Shown here: piece after piece, positions 13,155-26,830 of the stretch
How the letters are laid out: every line of letters begins with the position of its first letter
Position numbering within the stretch: the first letter of the stretch is position 1
Assembly: GCF_958295425.1 (NCBI RefSeq)
Contig: NC_081146.1
Location: 10,117,485-10,181,484 of the forward strand
Reading direction: 5' to 3'
DNA length: 64,000 bases
Source: Solea solea
Lineage: Eukaryota > Chordata > Actinopteri > Pleuronectiformes > Soleidae
Translations under genes and position numbers: made by a program
The notes under the pieces: model-generated
Database searches by the model: none
The model's input: only the letters and a program-made list of their open reading frames with translations
What the model was told of the DNA's origin: nothing

Positions 13155-14219
13155 CTCGCTGCACACTGGCTACGGCTGGTGAACTTGAAACATTCCTCTT
13201 CTGAGCAGAGATGCGGCAGAGAAGATCGGGTCGTGAGGACATAAAGGGGGGGAAGAGAAAGATGACTTTAACAGGCAAGTCCTCGAAAAGCCTGAAGCGC
13301 TGTCTCACTGAAAATTGCATTACATTATGTATGTAAGTGTTTTGGGTTTTTTCCCCTTCTTCATGGAGCAGAGATGAGGAACATTATGACAAAAGCTGCA
13401 CAACATCAGCAAATGAAACTGAGACACAGTAAATTGATCTGCAAGTGAAGAAGCCTCAGTTTTAAATCATTCAAATACACAGAGTGAGGGATTGTCTCTT
13501 TAGAAGGACACGCACTCGAGTCTAGTCTAGTCAGAAACATTTAGACCCTTGCAATATCAAAATGTCCTTCAGAATTTCACTGCAGAAATGTTATCATCAC
13601 AAAAATACTGCTAGTTTTATGTTGCCGTGAGTTGATGCACAGGAAAGTAACTACCAACGTGGGTTATGTGGGTGAATCATCAAGGTTTTTGTTGACAGAA
13701 ATAGTCAACAATATGAAACTATATAAAAATATAATATTCTACAGAACCATAATAATGACAATAACAGGCAATAGTAGCAAACAAGCTCCTAAATTGCTCC
13801 GAATAAGTATTTAAAAGTAAAAGTGAAAAGTAATAAAACCATTTATTGCAACAAATAGTTAAACTTGGCGTCGATGGCCAGGCAGCATTCTACGCTAAAA
13901 CAGCGGCATTAAGGTGGAAACTCGCATACAAGAGTGAGACCAAACAAGATAATGAATAACATTGTAACTTTGGAGACTGCTAGAAAGGTGGAGGCTGAGG
14001 TGCTGGTGGCAGCAGTGTGAGGCAGCACTGGTGCAGCCAAAGATGACAGAGGAAGAAATCTAATTTAAATGGACCGCCTCAGTGTAAGAGTGTCTGTGAG
14101 TGGATTGTGACTGACAGATTGAGGTCAGCTGATTACAGCTGGGGCGTATGACTGGATCCAACAGGTTCTCTGTCTGAACTGAACCAGCACCCTCAACATG
14201 TCATTCATCTTGGATGCTG

Positions 14220-14340
14220 AAGTTGTAAATTGTGCGATTTGATGATGTATGTATTTATTTATTTAGTTTTAGTGTGTGTTTTTACTGCTGGCTGTGAATC
14301 AAATTGCCCCCGGTGACAATAAAGATACCTTTAACCTTGA
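14220..14340 (+). mobile_element. LINE 3' tail
   Basis: Ends with CAAATTGCCCCCGGTGACAA followed directly by a TAAAGATACC tail, a typical 3' terminus of teleost non-LTR elements. Body upstream too diverged to place. A reverse-orientation relative lies near 63405. Confidence 0.55.
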
Positions 14341-16149
14341 ACCCAAGTGGGAGTTTTATGTTTTGTAAGAAAGTGACTTTGACATCTGACTAAAAACATC
14401 TGTGACATATATGTCATATCATCGCTTCAACTGGGTGTGGAAATGATTGGGCCTTTTATGAAAATGATAACTTTCAGTCAGCAGCCACACCTCACACAGT
14501 CTAATCATCATTATGTGCCTGGTCTACCACATCAGCACCCTACAAACACATTTTGCTTATGCAATGTGAGAGGCAATTTGTGATATGGAAAGCTGACAAC
14601 CAGCCAGGCAAAAGTCACAAGCGTCTGTGTAAATCATCAGGTCGGTCCACATGGGAACAAGCAGCAGGTCGTTAGTTTAAGTCCACTGAGGACACACGGC
14701 AGTACAGAGTTTTTGGACAATTAGGTCTGAGTGCATTATTGTGTTATGCCAACATCTGTGAGGTCTGTAGAACATTAAATATCTGATACCATGACTATCA
14801 AACTGATATATATCTATATGTGTATATAAATGATATGGATGGTTATTATGTGAATTTATGTTTTATTTACATATTTACCCTCATGTTTTTGGTTCCTACC
14901 TGCCCATGATGTCAGGTGGGAGAGATTTCTGGAGCAATGTTTGACATGAAATAAATCACTTCCTGTGAGCAAACACAATGAGATCCAATGATACAATACA
15001 ATGAGAAACCCAGTTTATATGGAAAAGTTAGGCACATTACTTCTACTCTTTCACAGAGAAAGTCTAAAAATAATAATGCTATCAAGCTGCCAGCTCAATC
15101 TTTGGCTTGAGTGAGATGCCACCTGGCATTTTCTGTTCAATATGACAATGTTCACACATTACTCCATGAAAACTGTGTAAACTGCACCAATAGATGAAGG
15201 TTGTGTCAATGAAAGTAGACCTGACGATGGATCACTTTCATTCTGCCAGTGAGAACTACTGGATGACCATGCAAACACCGTCTCCTCCCAGATTGGACTG
15301 TATCAGACAGGCCACGTGTTGACTGCCACTTTGAAGAAGCGCCAAGGTTAATCATATTACCTGCTCTGCATCCACATCCACTTTGTGCTGCATAATATCC
15401 TCAACCTCTTGTGTTGAACAGACAAAAGCATGGTCATCTGAGACCTCCGTCATTCTGCCAAGCCTACACCACCCCTCTGTCTGGGGACCACAGGAGCGCA
15501 ATCATTTCTGCATGTGAATAAACCCGAAAAACAGGGGGAAAACACACGCTACGCTACAGACGACCATGATAAAAGACAAATTAAATGTAATCTACAGCAC
15601 GTATCTACAACCATGGCTCCCCACACTTATGATTTATTCATCCACTTTCCGCAGATTACACCAGCTATATACATCTCGACACCCTTTTATCTGATACAAC
15701 AACACCACTTCTCAGGCTTTCATCATGGTGACAGGAGTATTAGACATTAGAGCTCCATTAATTACCCTTTCTCACAGAGGAGCAAATGCTCCGTGATGGC
15801 AATAAAGAATGCAGTAAGTGAGTACTATAACGTGTATATGAGCTGTGTTTCGGGCATTAAAGTTACTGTCTGTATGGATTTTGACAAACACTTGTGAAGG
15901 CTGAGAAACACAGAAAGTCCAAACATACAGCGGATACAATAACGCCTGAGCCCACAGACAGTGATGCTGACAGGAAGTCAATACTGAGTGAGACTAAAGT
16001 TTAAAGCTCCAAGGTGCTCGATACAATTAAAATGTCTTCAATATAATAACACGGTCATGCTGACCTCTTTTAAAAACACACACACACACTGATGCATTTC
16101 AACCTCAGGTCTTCATCACACAGTCAAACAGATCTCACAGAACAAGACG

Positions 16150-16385
16150 CCATCTTATAGCGGTGTTCCACAAACTACATTTAAAATAAAAATAGTTTGG
16201 TTTAAGCTTTGGAAGAAGCCATTCTTTATAAAAAGCTGCCACCACAATGAAGAGCGACACTACTCCTGGTGTGTGAATGCCACCATAGTTCACCTGACAC
16301 GTATGGGAGCAGAGGGGTTATTTGTTACTGCAATCTGCAGTCTCACAATTAGATGCCACTAATTCTTACACACTGGGCACATAGA
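16150..16385. mobile_element. Decayed copy of the GGTCCAGTGTGTAA MITE
   Basis: Right half is recognisable: CTGCAATCTGCAGTCTCACA, AGATGCCACTAATTC and TTACACACTGGGCAC, which fit the terminal segment of the family seen intact at 5671-6043. Left end not clear. Confidence 0.5.
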
Positions 16386-16440
16386 AAATATGGCACCAAA
16401 TTTGACTTAACATACGACTAATCTACTAACCCTTTCTGCA

Positions 16441-16716
16441 TGGAGTTTGCATGCTCTCCCTGTGTGTGTGTGTGTGTTTGTGTATGTGGGTTTTTACGGG
16501 TTCTCCAGTTTCCTCCACAGTCGAAAAATATGCAGATTTTGGGGGATTAGGCAAATTGGACACTGTAGGTGTGAGTGTGAGAGTGCATGGTTGTTTGTCT
16601 CTATGATGGACTGGCGATCTGTCCAAGGTGTACCCCGCCTATCGCCCTATGTCAGCTGGGAGTGGCACCAGCGACCCTCCTGTGGAGGATAAAGCGGTAG
16701 AAGATGGATGGGTGGA
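16441..16716 (-). repeat. Dispersed teleost repeat A, minus copy
   Basis: Contains GATGGACTGGCGATCTGTCC, CCTATGTCAGCTGGGAGTGG and GTGGAGGATAAAGCGGTAGA. The same family recurs at 21953-22200, 28415-28751, 41651-41803, 44579-44802 and 46829-46920. Interspersed, non-coding. Confidence 0.85.
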
Positions 16717-18518
16717 TATTACTGATCAATAAAAAAGAGTGCATATCTAGTATTTTTAAGACAAATTAAACAGTTGAGAGATAGTTTGGACGTAAAGTAA
16801 GATCACAGTTGCACTGCAGATGAATTGGCATGCTTTTCATGCATGACTGCATTAAAAATAAATGTAAATACAAATGCAAGGTTTTGTCCATTTTTGTTTA
16901 GCAGAGGCAATCTCAAAAAACAACAACAGCCTTTTCCTTTCAATGAGATCTGATGATAGCAATAAAACAGTCAAATAGCTGGGAAGCAGAGAAACTGCTG
17001 ACTGCTCTCTTTTGGAAAAGTGTCTTTGCAGTAAAAATGGAACTGCCCTTTCACAGGGAATGACTCATGTGCCCGACAAAATCCCTCATGTGAGACACAC
17101 TGTAAATTTGTAACATCTCATCATTTACTGCTACAAAAACGAACGAATGAGTAAAAAACTATAAAGGCAGAATTAATGGTCAAATGTCAGTACATTGTGT
17201 TTACTATAAGACACTACCTGAATAGTTAGTTAGATAGTATTGTCTTCAAATTGGTTTTGAATTGTTTTAACACATGAATACACGTGACAATAAATGTTCC
17301 AATCATGTGTGAACAAATCCAGTGGGTCGTATTACACCGGCATCGTCAGCTGACTCATCAGGATCCTAAATGACAATATCATTAATTTGAACATGCATTT
17401 TAATGAGCACAAGCATAGTTGAAAAAAAGAAGAACTGTGTCCAGCTGCTGAGACTTCAGCTTTTTAAAACAAAACAGTCAGCTAATTCTAATTTTTACTC
17501 ACTTAAAGAGCTTCTCCGAAGTTGTTGAGGCTTAATGTCTGTTACAGCTGCAATAACTAGATTGGCAGAAGCTGAAAGCCCTCTATTACATTCTGCAGTT
17601 CATGTTGCAGATGTTCCGCCATCCATTCCCTGGCCACAGAGTCTGCCAAAGGGACTGACAAGCTTCAAGGCATCATTAAGATCTGAGTCAGTGGAATAAA
17701 TATCTCATGGTCAACCCCCTACAGGGCAGCTTTTGTTGGAAATAGTCTCGTTTGCAGAAATAATGGCACTTAAGCTCCCATTGGTCGCTGGTGCACTACA
17801 GTAAATCAAAGACGTTGGATAGGAAGTGGGAACAGACATTAAAACACCCTCCCTCTGCTAAAAAATATGAAGTGCATTCATTTTGGGAGAGACAGTGCTG
17901 CTGGAGTTCAGTAATGTGAGACTACTGTGCTTAAAGCGACTCTAACAGTGACCAAGGTGAAGTGTGAAGTGTCATCTTAAAATTCAGAAGGTGATAAGAT
18001 GATATTTAGATAACCTTTATATTTTTCCCCTACTGTATATTCTCTTAAATTACATTTTATATGCAAAACCTGGGAGAGACGCTCCTCTTTTTCACGAGAT
18101 GCTTAAGGAATTCTGTTTATGAAATAGCCAAACATAGCTGCAAGAAAGACCGAATAAGGTAATGAAAACAAAGTCATTTCAGATTGAATAGAATCGTTCA
18201 TGCATTCCTTTTGACGCATGATGAGCTGATGAAACAGAGGAAAGTGTAAACTGAAGAAAATCAATGTTGATTTTTTTTAAAAAAAAAGGCCCCAAAGGCA
18301 AAGGATGCTTTAAAACGGAGAGTCTAAGCTTCTCTCTTGGTCATTTTAACCCTGCAACAATCGACCTGAACAAATGGCCCTTGTATTCACCACACACTCA
18401 ACATGGTGTTGTGGTCATCACCTTATCTCTGCGGTCCACCAGCCAGTCTTTGACAGCTCATTCATTTCAACACAGAGCTCTTAGCAACAAAGCAAACTTC
18501 AGTAACTCAGAAAGCAAA

Positions 18519-19119
18519 TGGCGCTTTTCCACTTTCAAGTTCCAGTAAGGCTCAAATAGGAGTGATTCTTTTTTTTCTTTGCTTTTCTAGTAATAGTAAC
18601 TTGGACCTGGTACTTTTTTTTAATACCTACTCTGACGAGGTTCCAAGCGAGCTGAGCCGATACTATGTGTGACGTAAAGTATCGAGTGTCGTTACAAGAA
18701 TCAAACCGAACAATGCAAATCTGCGACATTTACCAAGGAAATGTCTAAAATCTCAACATTTAACACAGGAGTCTGGTATATTTAGCGACGGCACTGCCGT
18801 GATTGCGACCCCTTCCGCCGTATTTCAGTTCAATGACTGTCAGTCGGAGTAATGAACGATTCTGTGAATAACTCTAACGAGTCTAAAGATTCAGTTACAC
18901 AAAAACAACTGCTTTACAAGTCACTCGGCACAAGTTAGAGTGTTTCGCATGAAAAACAAAGTCACGGCGGTTTCATGCAGCCGCGCTATAATGACTCCGC
19001 CCACGTTAAAGAGGTACTATAGTAATGGGAAACCATACCAAACCGTGTAGAGTCGAGCCATGCCGTGCTGTGCCTAGCCGAGGGGAGCCGTGCTGGAACC
19101 GTATGGTGGAAAAGTGCCA
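18519..19119. mobile_element. hAT-like MITE with TGGCGCTTTTCCAC termini
   Basis: Left terminus TGGCGCTTTTCCACT pairs with right terminus GTGGAAAAGTGCCA as inverted repeats about 600 bp apart. Inside are GACCTGGTACTTTTTTTTAA, GAGGTTCCAAGCGAG and a CGAGCC-rich right arm, typical of a teleost non-autonomous hAT family. Flanks share only AAAG, so a target duplication is not clear. No coding capacity. More CpGs than its surroundings. Confidence 0.75.
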
Positions 19120-21074
19120 AAAGAGTCATTACTTTCTCTCTAATGCTGTACATCCATCTGAATCTGAAACCTCACTCAAAAAAAATCATGCCTCTTCCAA
19201 TGTTTAATTCTTCCATCATCAGAGTCAATTTGTGATGAGCACACACATTATTCTTCCTCTTTGTTCGCTGAGGAAACAACATTATGGAAACATCCTCTAA
19301 CCACCGCTACCCACTAAAGGAGGCGCATTAGCTGCATCTAAAAGTCACCAGTTTAATATCCTAAAATCATATTACATCTGCATTATCCTGGTAGGAAGAT
19401 ACCGCTTTGTCTTTGTTATCTTAGTCATGAAAGGCAGAACAAATGAGAAAGGGTTGGAGGGAAGGGCTGGTCAGTGACAAACACAGAAACATAAGTAACA
19501 TAAATCATTTTTAACACGGACTATTGTAATTTAATACAGCAATATGTATCACAATATGCCACAGTAAGGAAAAATCTTACGTATTAAGTAAAAGTATTTG
19601 CTGAAGTCAACCTCAGAAAATAAACTATTTAACATATACATTGTTGATTGTTGACAATCTGCCAGCATTTACTTGCTGTTTCCAATATTTATGCAGGTCG
19701 AGCTGGTAGGTTAATATTACATACATATATAAACTTTAGAGAAAAAACAACATCATGCACTATCTGCCGGTTAATCCATTTCCCAAAACATTGAACCGTG
19801 AAAGTGTTTCAAACTTTCAGGTTTTCTTGCAACTGCCTGTTTTTATTGTTCAGAAAGTCAAAGCCCCAATCAAAGTCAAACGAAATGTGTGAAATTTCAC
19901 TTAGTAAACACGACGGATGAGGACTCTCCTCCGTCACTCTTCAGTGGTGACCCAATCTTTTTTAAAGATGCAAACTTCACAAAATGGCCTCTGATGGGGC
20001 ACAGAATAAAAGAGGGAGACAAGCAATTCAAATCTGAAAGCAGCTTTTCCCTGATTGCGTTGTTCAACGCGGATGTGTTTCGATTTTCAAATAAGGTTCT
20101 TTCACGAGGACGGCAATCAGTCAAAAAAGTAAAGCTGCCGTCTCAGTCTGACAACAGACAAAGTCCTCAACGTGTCTCTCTCTCTAAACCCTTGTCACTT
20201 TTACCTGGACGAGTCTGTAATTCCCTTTTCGAGCCATTACATCTGCCCTGTATTCTTTCCCCAAAAACTCCTCTTACATCTATATGTGCAGAATCAGGGC
20301 ACCACACAAAATGTATTGAAGGCTTACAATATTTTCTCCTCAACAATATCACAGGTCAGCGTGGAGCAAACCATTAGTCCTGAGGACTGGCTTCATCCCA
20401 ACATGAGATCTATTATTCATTAGTACATCTCTTGATCAAGCAGGGTTTATGTTTGCCCGCCCATATTTGTGTGCGTTTTCATGTGACCACACCTTCACTG
20501 AACCAAACACACAGATGGTCACACCAGCACCTGATCTGCTTTTTGGGTAGCATTTTGGGAAAGGTTGCCAAGGCCGGAGGGACCCACTCCAAAAAACAGG
20601 CTCAGTTTGGATTCCTCTCACTGCTCATCGTGGTCCCACTCAAGAGAGAATGCTTGCAGTGGTGACTGTAATAATAACAACAATAATAATAGTAATGATA
20701 ATAAGCAAGGGACACACATAAACTCCCCTCTCAGTAACTTCCTGCCACATCTTTTAATTCATGTCTGAGGTATCACAGACTTCCCATCACTTTCACCAAC
20801 ACCGCAAAACATCCCGTTAATCAACCACACCCCCCACCTCTCTATCTCTGTCTCTTGTCTGCTCTTAGTGTAGCACAGGTCATTTTGTTTGCTTGTGTGT
20901 GTGTGTGTGTGTGTATAGAGTTATTCAGTTCAGCCTCATAACTCAACACCAGCTCATTAGGACGCAGGCATCCATTGACTAAAGAGTATTAAAGAGGATG
21001 TGGCGACTTGTGTGACAGCATGGTCACCAGCTTCTACTTTCCAAAATTTTCGACTGCAGTGGTCAGATTATAGG
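19120..21074. other. osbpl3 first intron, middle
   Basis: No recognised gene. A 162-codon open frame at 19889-20377 has no homology I know and no flanking splice or promoter logic. A short GT run lies near 20895-20915. Confidence 0.4.
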
Positions 21075-21365
21075 ATGCAACGAGGACTGCCACAATTAAT
21101 TCATTTCTGGATTCATCATCAACTGCTTTGAAAATGGTTTTTAATCGCTGTGAGAGAAAAGAAGCTCTGACTATTCACTATGTGAATATTTTCTGGGGTT
21201 TTCTGGCTCCATAAATCAAAGACATCATTCATTTCAGTTTGTGGACGAAACTAGACAATTGAGAAACACAGATTAACATCTTCTGACATGTTTAAGACCA
21301 AACAACTAATTGGTTAATAGAGAAAATAATCGACTCTCTTCAATTATGAGAATACAACAGCAGCA
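21075..21365. repeat. Teleost 'AACTAATTGGTTAAT/AATCGA' repeat
   Basis: Ends with CAAACAACTAATTGGTTAAT and AAAATAATCGACTC, and has the GTGAATATTTTCTGG core of a common fish element. A second fragment occurs at 57160-57305 with CGATTAATCTGTCGATTATT. Confidence 0.6.
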
Positions 21366-21952
21366 TCTTATAATAATTCAGAAGTGGTGACCCATAGTTC
21401 AGTGTTCATTAAATTGTGAGGATACTGATCCTGTCTCATAAAAAGAAATCCTCAAAAAAAAAGGAAAAACAATTTGCTGATGAAAGCCCTTTATGTGCAG
21501 ATACATTTAGACAGACACTTTATCGTCCATGTACGGTGGAAGGAGATGAACTGGCTGATTGCGAGGAGTTACCACATCTTGTGAGATACACTTTTTCAGT
21601 TAAGCATCCCGAAGTGACTGGACTGGAGCGTGGATGACCCTGCAGTGTTATGGTTCAGTACAGCACATAGACTGTCACCACACACACACCACAGGCAAAT
21701 TCAAAATGAAGATCTGCTGAAAGAGGCAGAAAACATGGGAAGCCATGACAAGGCTCAACTGGATTTTCATCTCTGACAGGTTTCTGTTTGTTAGGCTATG
21801 ATGCTATAAATACATACATTTTTGAATCTTATCTAATTAGGAAAGTGGATTAACAGTTAATTGGCTTAGTAAAATCATTGAGAGAGCAGAAGCAGCTGGG
21901 ATGTAGACATCTAACAAAAAAAAACAGACAAATTGCGTGTGATCCTATTCTT

Positions 21953-22200
21953 TCATCCATCCATCCATCCATCCTTTTTCTACTGCTTTATCCTCCACAG
22001 GAGGGTCACAGGGGGTGCTGTGCCAATCTCAGCTGACAAAGAGTGATAGATCCAGGTACGGACGGTTCACCAGTCCATCGCAGGGCCACATAGAGACAAA
22101 CAATCATTCATGGTCAATTTACCTAATCCCCATATTGCATGTTTTTGGACTGTGGAAGCTGGAGAACCCGGTGAAAACCCATGCACACACAGGGACATGC
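21953..22200 (+). repeat. Dispersed teleost repeat A, plus copy
   Basis: Starts with a CATC-rich lead, then CTGCTTTATCCTCCACAGGA, AGTCCATCGCAGGGCC and TGTTTTTGGACTGTGG. Reverse complement of the 16441-16716 copy. Confidence 0.88.
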
Positions 22201-24522
22201 ATCATACAGATGATGATGATGATGATAGGTAGTATTAGTATTAAATCTTAAAAGTGTGTAACAGTGACTAATGTCTAAGTTATTACAAAAACACCACCTG
22301 TGCCTCTACATGTATGTGATCTTGCCTTTATCCCGTCTAAACTGCTGTGTCCATGAGCTCTTGTTGGTGTTTTCACTCATACTCCAACCTGTTGCAACCA
22401 TCTTGCTTTAAGTAACGCTGCTGCCGAGCTTCCTCTTTGCCTCCTTCTACTGTGACACAGAACAAATCACTTCCTGTGTGCAGCGCAGGAATGTTGCTGG
22501 GCGAGACAAGACGGACACATCGCTTGTATGAACTCATTTGGAAATGGTTGAGTGTGATGATGTTTGTTTAAATTTAAAAGTCACCCACTGCAGCTTTAAA
22601 TTTCACTACATGATCATAACAACATCTGGCTTGATTTTATAGTATATAAGGATTATTTGAATGTTTGAAGGTGTCATAATTTTTTCAATAGAATTACAAA
22701 ATCACACTAAAATCTGATGCTAAAAGTCTGGTAGCCATGTAGGTTCATACAGGTAAAGATAATTGCTAGTAAAAGAAAAGTTTGTTCAGTATTTGTAATG
22801 AATTAATACTTTAAAACCATTTTGTAATGATTTAATTCGATGTTTGTTGAGCAGACAATAATTTAAATTGTTGACACACTAATATAACGTAATATATAAT
22901 GTAATTTCAGGACACAAAGTGTACATTATTTAAGCACATCAGAGCGTCCATCCTTTAAGATACTGAGCGTATTGAATAATTTAGCCCTGTAAACCGTGAC
23001 CATGCAGTTCAGCAGAACCCTGCTTGGCTCGTGGAGTATACTATTGTTTTTTTAGTTAAAAGGATGTGCTGGTGCCTTTGTCGTTAAAATTTCATGCTGA
23101 TATCTGGCTGCCTCCTAATGGAGCTCAGAAATCAGCCGTGCAGCTTCTTTCAGCCTCTCTGGTGCCTGCAAAAGGCTGAGAGTCAACAAGAGCAGCCATT
23201 AAAAAAACCCAACCATATCACTAATGAGATCATTCAAAGTCATTTGACTGGAAAAACAGAACAAACAAAATATGCCATACGAGGTAAGATACTGATAATC
23301 TGATATTGTATCGTTGCTGCCACAAAACACCTCTTTGCATATATAAATATACATGAGAGATTTGCCCCCCCAACCACTAGGTATTTAATTTCTTATCTGT
23401 CTGAGGCTGATACCAGGTGTTGCCGATTGAAAGGGGCAAACAGTTTTCTACTGTGCTCGGTTTTTAAGTTTCATTTTGATTTGTTCAGCCGAAGTGCACG
23501 TCGCATTGCGTGTATTATATTGCGGACCCTGGTATACTCACACATCAGGGTCCTGTAGTATTTAATTCACCATCAGGTGTCGGTACAAGTCTGGACGCCA
23601 GGAATATGAAGCATTCCTACCAAAGAAGAAGAGAAGGATGCTACAACTCCCTCGGACACGTCTGATTCGAGCGGCTCATTAGCTGAACAATCTGTCGGTC
23701 AGGGGAGTCGGGGTGTCTGGCCATTGAGTTGAGGCTCGGATGATTATCTTGGTGACTCAATTGTTGTTGACTTGGCTGACTTAATACTCCACCTACTGGT
23801 GGGGCGGAAATTCAGTTTGCACATGCGCTGTCCACGCGCACCCAACACATTCTTTGAGCATGATTTCAAAATCTTACTATACCAAAGCCTTAAAGCAAGA
23901 ATCTGGATTGCACGCAAAAACAATACCTACCAGCAATCAACCAGCAGTCAGTAGCACCACAGTACAGGACTTGGTCGCTACACAGGATGTACAACGTTTA
24001 ACTGTTAAATATAAACAAATGATAAAGCCCATCAGCTCCACACAACTCTCTCCGTGTTCCTCAATGTAACAGTGTCACCGTGGTGCGTTTCACAGCACGA
24101 CTGATGGAGGGAAGACAGAAGCATAACAGCAGCACACTTTAGGTTAAGGAATTACCCCTGGCTCTCTGAAACACGGGTGAGGTAGTGAGATACCTAAACC
24201 TCAGTTGTACTTTCAGGAAGCTGTGCAGGATCACCTGCGGGGGAGCGGAAAACATAGCAGTGTTTTGGCTTTAAACGTCTTGTATTGTGAACCTCAAACC
24301 ACATCTACCTATTGACATATATGACCACATGAATATTTTATGGAGGCTAACACCAACTCAAACAAACACAAGATGCTCTACTGGTCCAATTAATCCACTT
24401 CCTGTATCATTCACCTGGTGGTTGGAGGATATTCAAAGTACTTTTTGTAGACTGCAAATGACTTAAACTTTTACATTTCATTCTCCAATGTAACAGCTCA
24501 GAAAAGACACGTAGAAATTGTA
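22201..24522. other. osbpl3 first intron, distal middle
   Basis: No gene or identifiable repeat. The part 23440-23870 has several CpGs (GCACGTCGCATTGCGTG, CGCGCACCC) and looks like a decayed insertion, but I cannot name it. Confidence 0.35.
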
Positions 24523-24715
24523 AATGGTCTGTATTTATATAGTGCTTTTCTAGTCTTGATGACCACTCAAAGCTGCTTTACACTACAGTTTTGCCATTCA
24601 CCAATTCCTTCACACTAATACAGCGCATCTGTGCAGCACAGTGTGTCTTGCTCAAGGACACATCCAGGAATCGAACCCACAACTGGGGTCATTAGCGCTC
24701 ATTCACAATAAGATT
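24523..24715 (+). repeat. Dispersed teleost repeat B
   Basis: Contains TATAGTGCTTTTCTAGTCTT, CCACTCAAAGCTGCTTTACA and GAATCGAACCCACAACT, a widespread teleost element. A second, more diverged copy lies at 57370-57605. Confidence 0.75.
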
Positions 24716-26551
24716 TAACTTTAACATGACCATGTAAGTTAGGACATAAGCTGTAAGATGTAATGCAATGTCCCACTGCTAACTGCATGTACTACACTGA
24801 CAACTGTGTTTATCTTTTCTGCTTCTACATTCCACAGATTGCATGGATTCATGTCCCTCACAGTCTCCATGTGTTTCACTGCAGTTTCTGATTTGGGTGC
24901 GACCGGAATGGAAAAACCAAGATTGACTAATTGGTCTCCAAACAAACCTCAGTCTCCAGCGAAACACGGTTGCGACCGTAAGAAAAAGACAGATACATGC
25001 TCGAAAAAGAGTTGCCACAAGAGTTTTGAAGGCATTTCAGCATTTGTTTTCAACCTGTGCACCAGTCTGCAGGAGGACGTGCATACCGTCCACCTTCTTG
25101 ATGACATCTTTTAAGGAAATTCTCAATGACTCCTATTTATTCCTGCACATTTGGCAATCAGCCCTGGCTGCACCTGAAAAGCTTCCTCTGTTTCACTGTT
25201 GCTCCCAAAAGAGCCGAAACAACACTGCCATATAGAGTATGAAGTGTATGTGAGCCATGTTAGTCATGATTTACCAAACAAACAGCTTTTGATTCCATCC
25301 AAAACTCTGGTTTCACCACGTGACTTGGCTTGAGCCCCACACTCAGTCGCTCGCCATGATGCCAGATTGACACAGATTTGAATTCCAGCGAGTGGGCTGA
25401 TAATAAGTCGCAGTCGTGCGGTTTCTCTTACATCTGCAGACCGTCTTGTTTTTGCTTTAATGTTCCAAAGTGAGTGAGAAGCTGAGCCTCAAAACCTGGA
25501 AACATGGATGGCGATGTGTGCTCACTCTCTCACACACACCTACATCCACTCAGCATGAAAGACGCAGCCACTCATAGAGACACATTATTCTCAGCGCTGG
25601 CTTCTTACTGGGCTTGAGCTCACACTTTGGAGAGAGCTACAGGTTTATATAGAAACAGGAGACGAACCCCAACACAACTTGTCTTTCCTTGGATCTGTGA
25701 CTGATACCAGCATCCATCATAATACAGCTGTTAAACATCTGACTATGCTGTAATTAACACATGTTGATGCATTTATTACCTAAAACTACAACTCCAATTG
25801 TGGAACAAATCATCTGCTCCTAGAAGAGAAGAATAATCAGTGTACAACATGACTCAGCTAAGCTGCTGCTGCTGCTCCTTTCTTCTGATTTATTTATTTA
25901 GCTTTTTTTGTCTTTTATCTTAAGTTGACAGCCCTGACATGATCAGTGCAGCGTCCACACACACACACACGTTCTGGTCACATGATGTAAATGGTGCATG
26001 CGTCTCTTTGTGCCCGTCACGAAGCATTTATGTAATATTTAGGATTTTTGGATTGTACTGGATTTTAGGTTTCCTTTTTCCCTTCAGTATCAGCAGCACA
26101 ATACTGGTACTGAGTATCATTACAGTTCAGCCCTAGTCTGAAGAGGAATACAGCAAGAGGCCCCACAGAGTTACCATGGAGACTGACATGATCTACTGGT
26201 GTTTATTGTCAGACTCACATGATCATCATACCTAAACAAGAATGTTGTAAAACTCATAAAAAATACCTTACAGGTGTTTATCTAAAGGTTTAAAGTGGAC
26301 TGCCTGCAGTTTAAACACACTTTTCTGTTACTGGCTGCTTTTATTTTGAAGAGAACACTGAGGACATGTTTTTACAGGAGTCAGTGAAACTGTTGTGCAC
26401 GAGTCTGTTACATTTTAAAAAACAACTCAACTTTAAATGCACTGCACCTTCACACCTCTCACTGTGATATTATTATGAAGTCCTGCTGTAAAAGTGTAAA
26501 AGAAAACAAGATCAACTCTTGTGTTAAAACAGAACTAATGCTCGTTCTTAC
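24716..26551. other. osbpl3 first intron, distal end
   Basis: No exon recognised; contains a short CA run near 25957-25971. Open frames on both strands near 24739-25114 overlap and look fortuitous. Confidence 0.4.
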
Positions 26552-26830
26552 CTTGACACAGAGACAGATGAGATGTCCAGGTGATGACGGAGAGAAAAAG
26601 CTTGGAAAACAGTGGGTCAGGAAACAAAGACACAGTCGTGGAAATAACTGTGAGATTATAGAGTGAGGCAGCAGCTCCTCTGTGACATGCTCACACACGC
26701 AGACGCGCTCACAGTCCGCTCTGGAGCGTCAGTCTCTCCACAGAACAGCTGCGGGACGAGATGCGAGATGAGATGAAAATTCAGCCCAAAGAGGCGGGGC
26801 TTACAGCATCTTCCCTGTGACGTGTCAGGG
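26552..26830 (-). promoter_or_regulatory. osbpl3: Candidate osbpl3 promoter and non-coding exon 1
   Basis: On the minus strand a consensus donor (CTGTGTCAAG|GTAAGAAC) lies at 26552/26551. The sequence upstream of it is locally CpG-rich (GCGTCAGTCTC, GACGCGCTCAC, GCTGCGGGACGAG). Still further upstream come a GC box (GAGGCGGGGC, 26791-26800) and a CRE-like TGACGTGTCA (26818-26827). This fits a TATA-less promoter with a non-coding first exon feeding the 13.1 kb exon of osbpl3. Inference only: no transcript evidence, and it could serve another minus-strand transcript. Confidence 0.5.

Larger units (their letters stand above)
13155..16440. other. Large first intron of osbpl3, proximal part
   Basis: No exon recognised. 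Contains a LINE tail at about 14220-14340 and a decayed relative of the 5671-6043 MITE ending about 16385. The rest is anonymous AT-rich sequence. Confidence 0.45.

Noticed and set aside
19889..20377. 162-codon plus-strand open frame in osbpl3 intron 1
   Set aside because: No recognisable domain, no splice context, overlapping open frames on both strands; likely chance.
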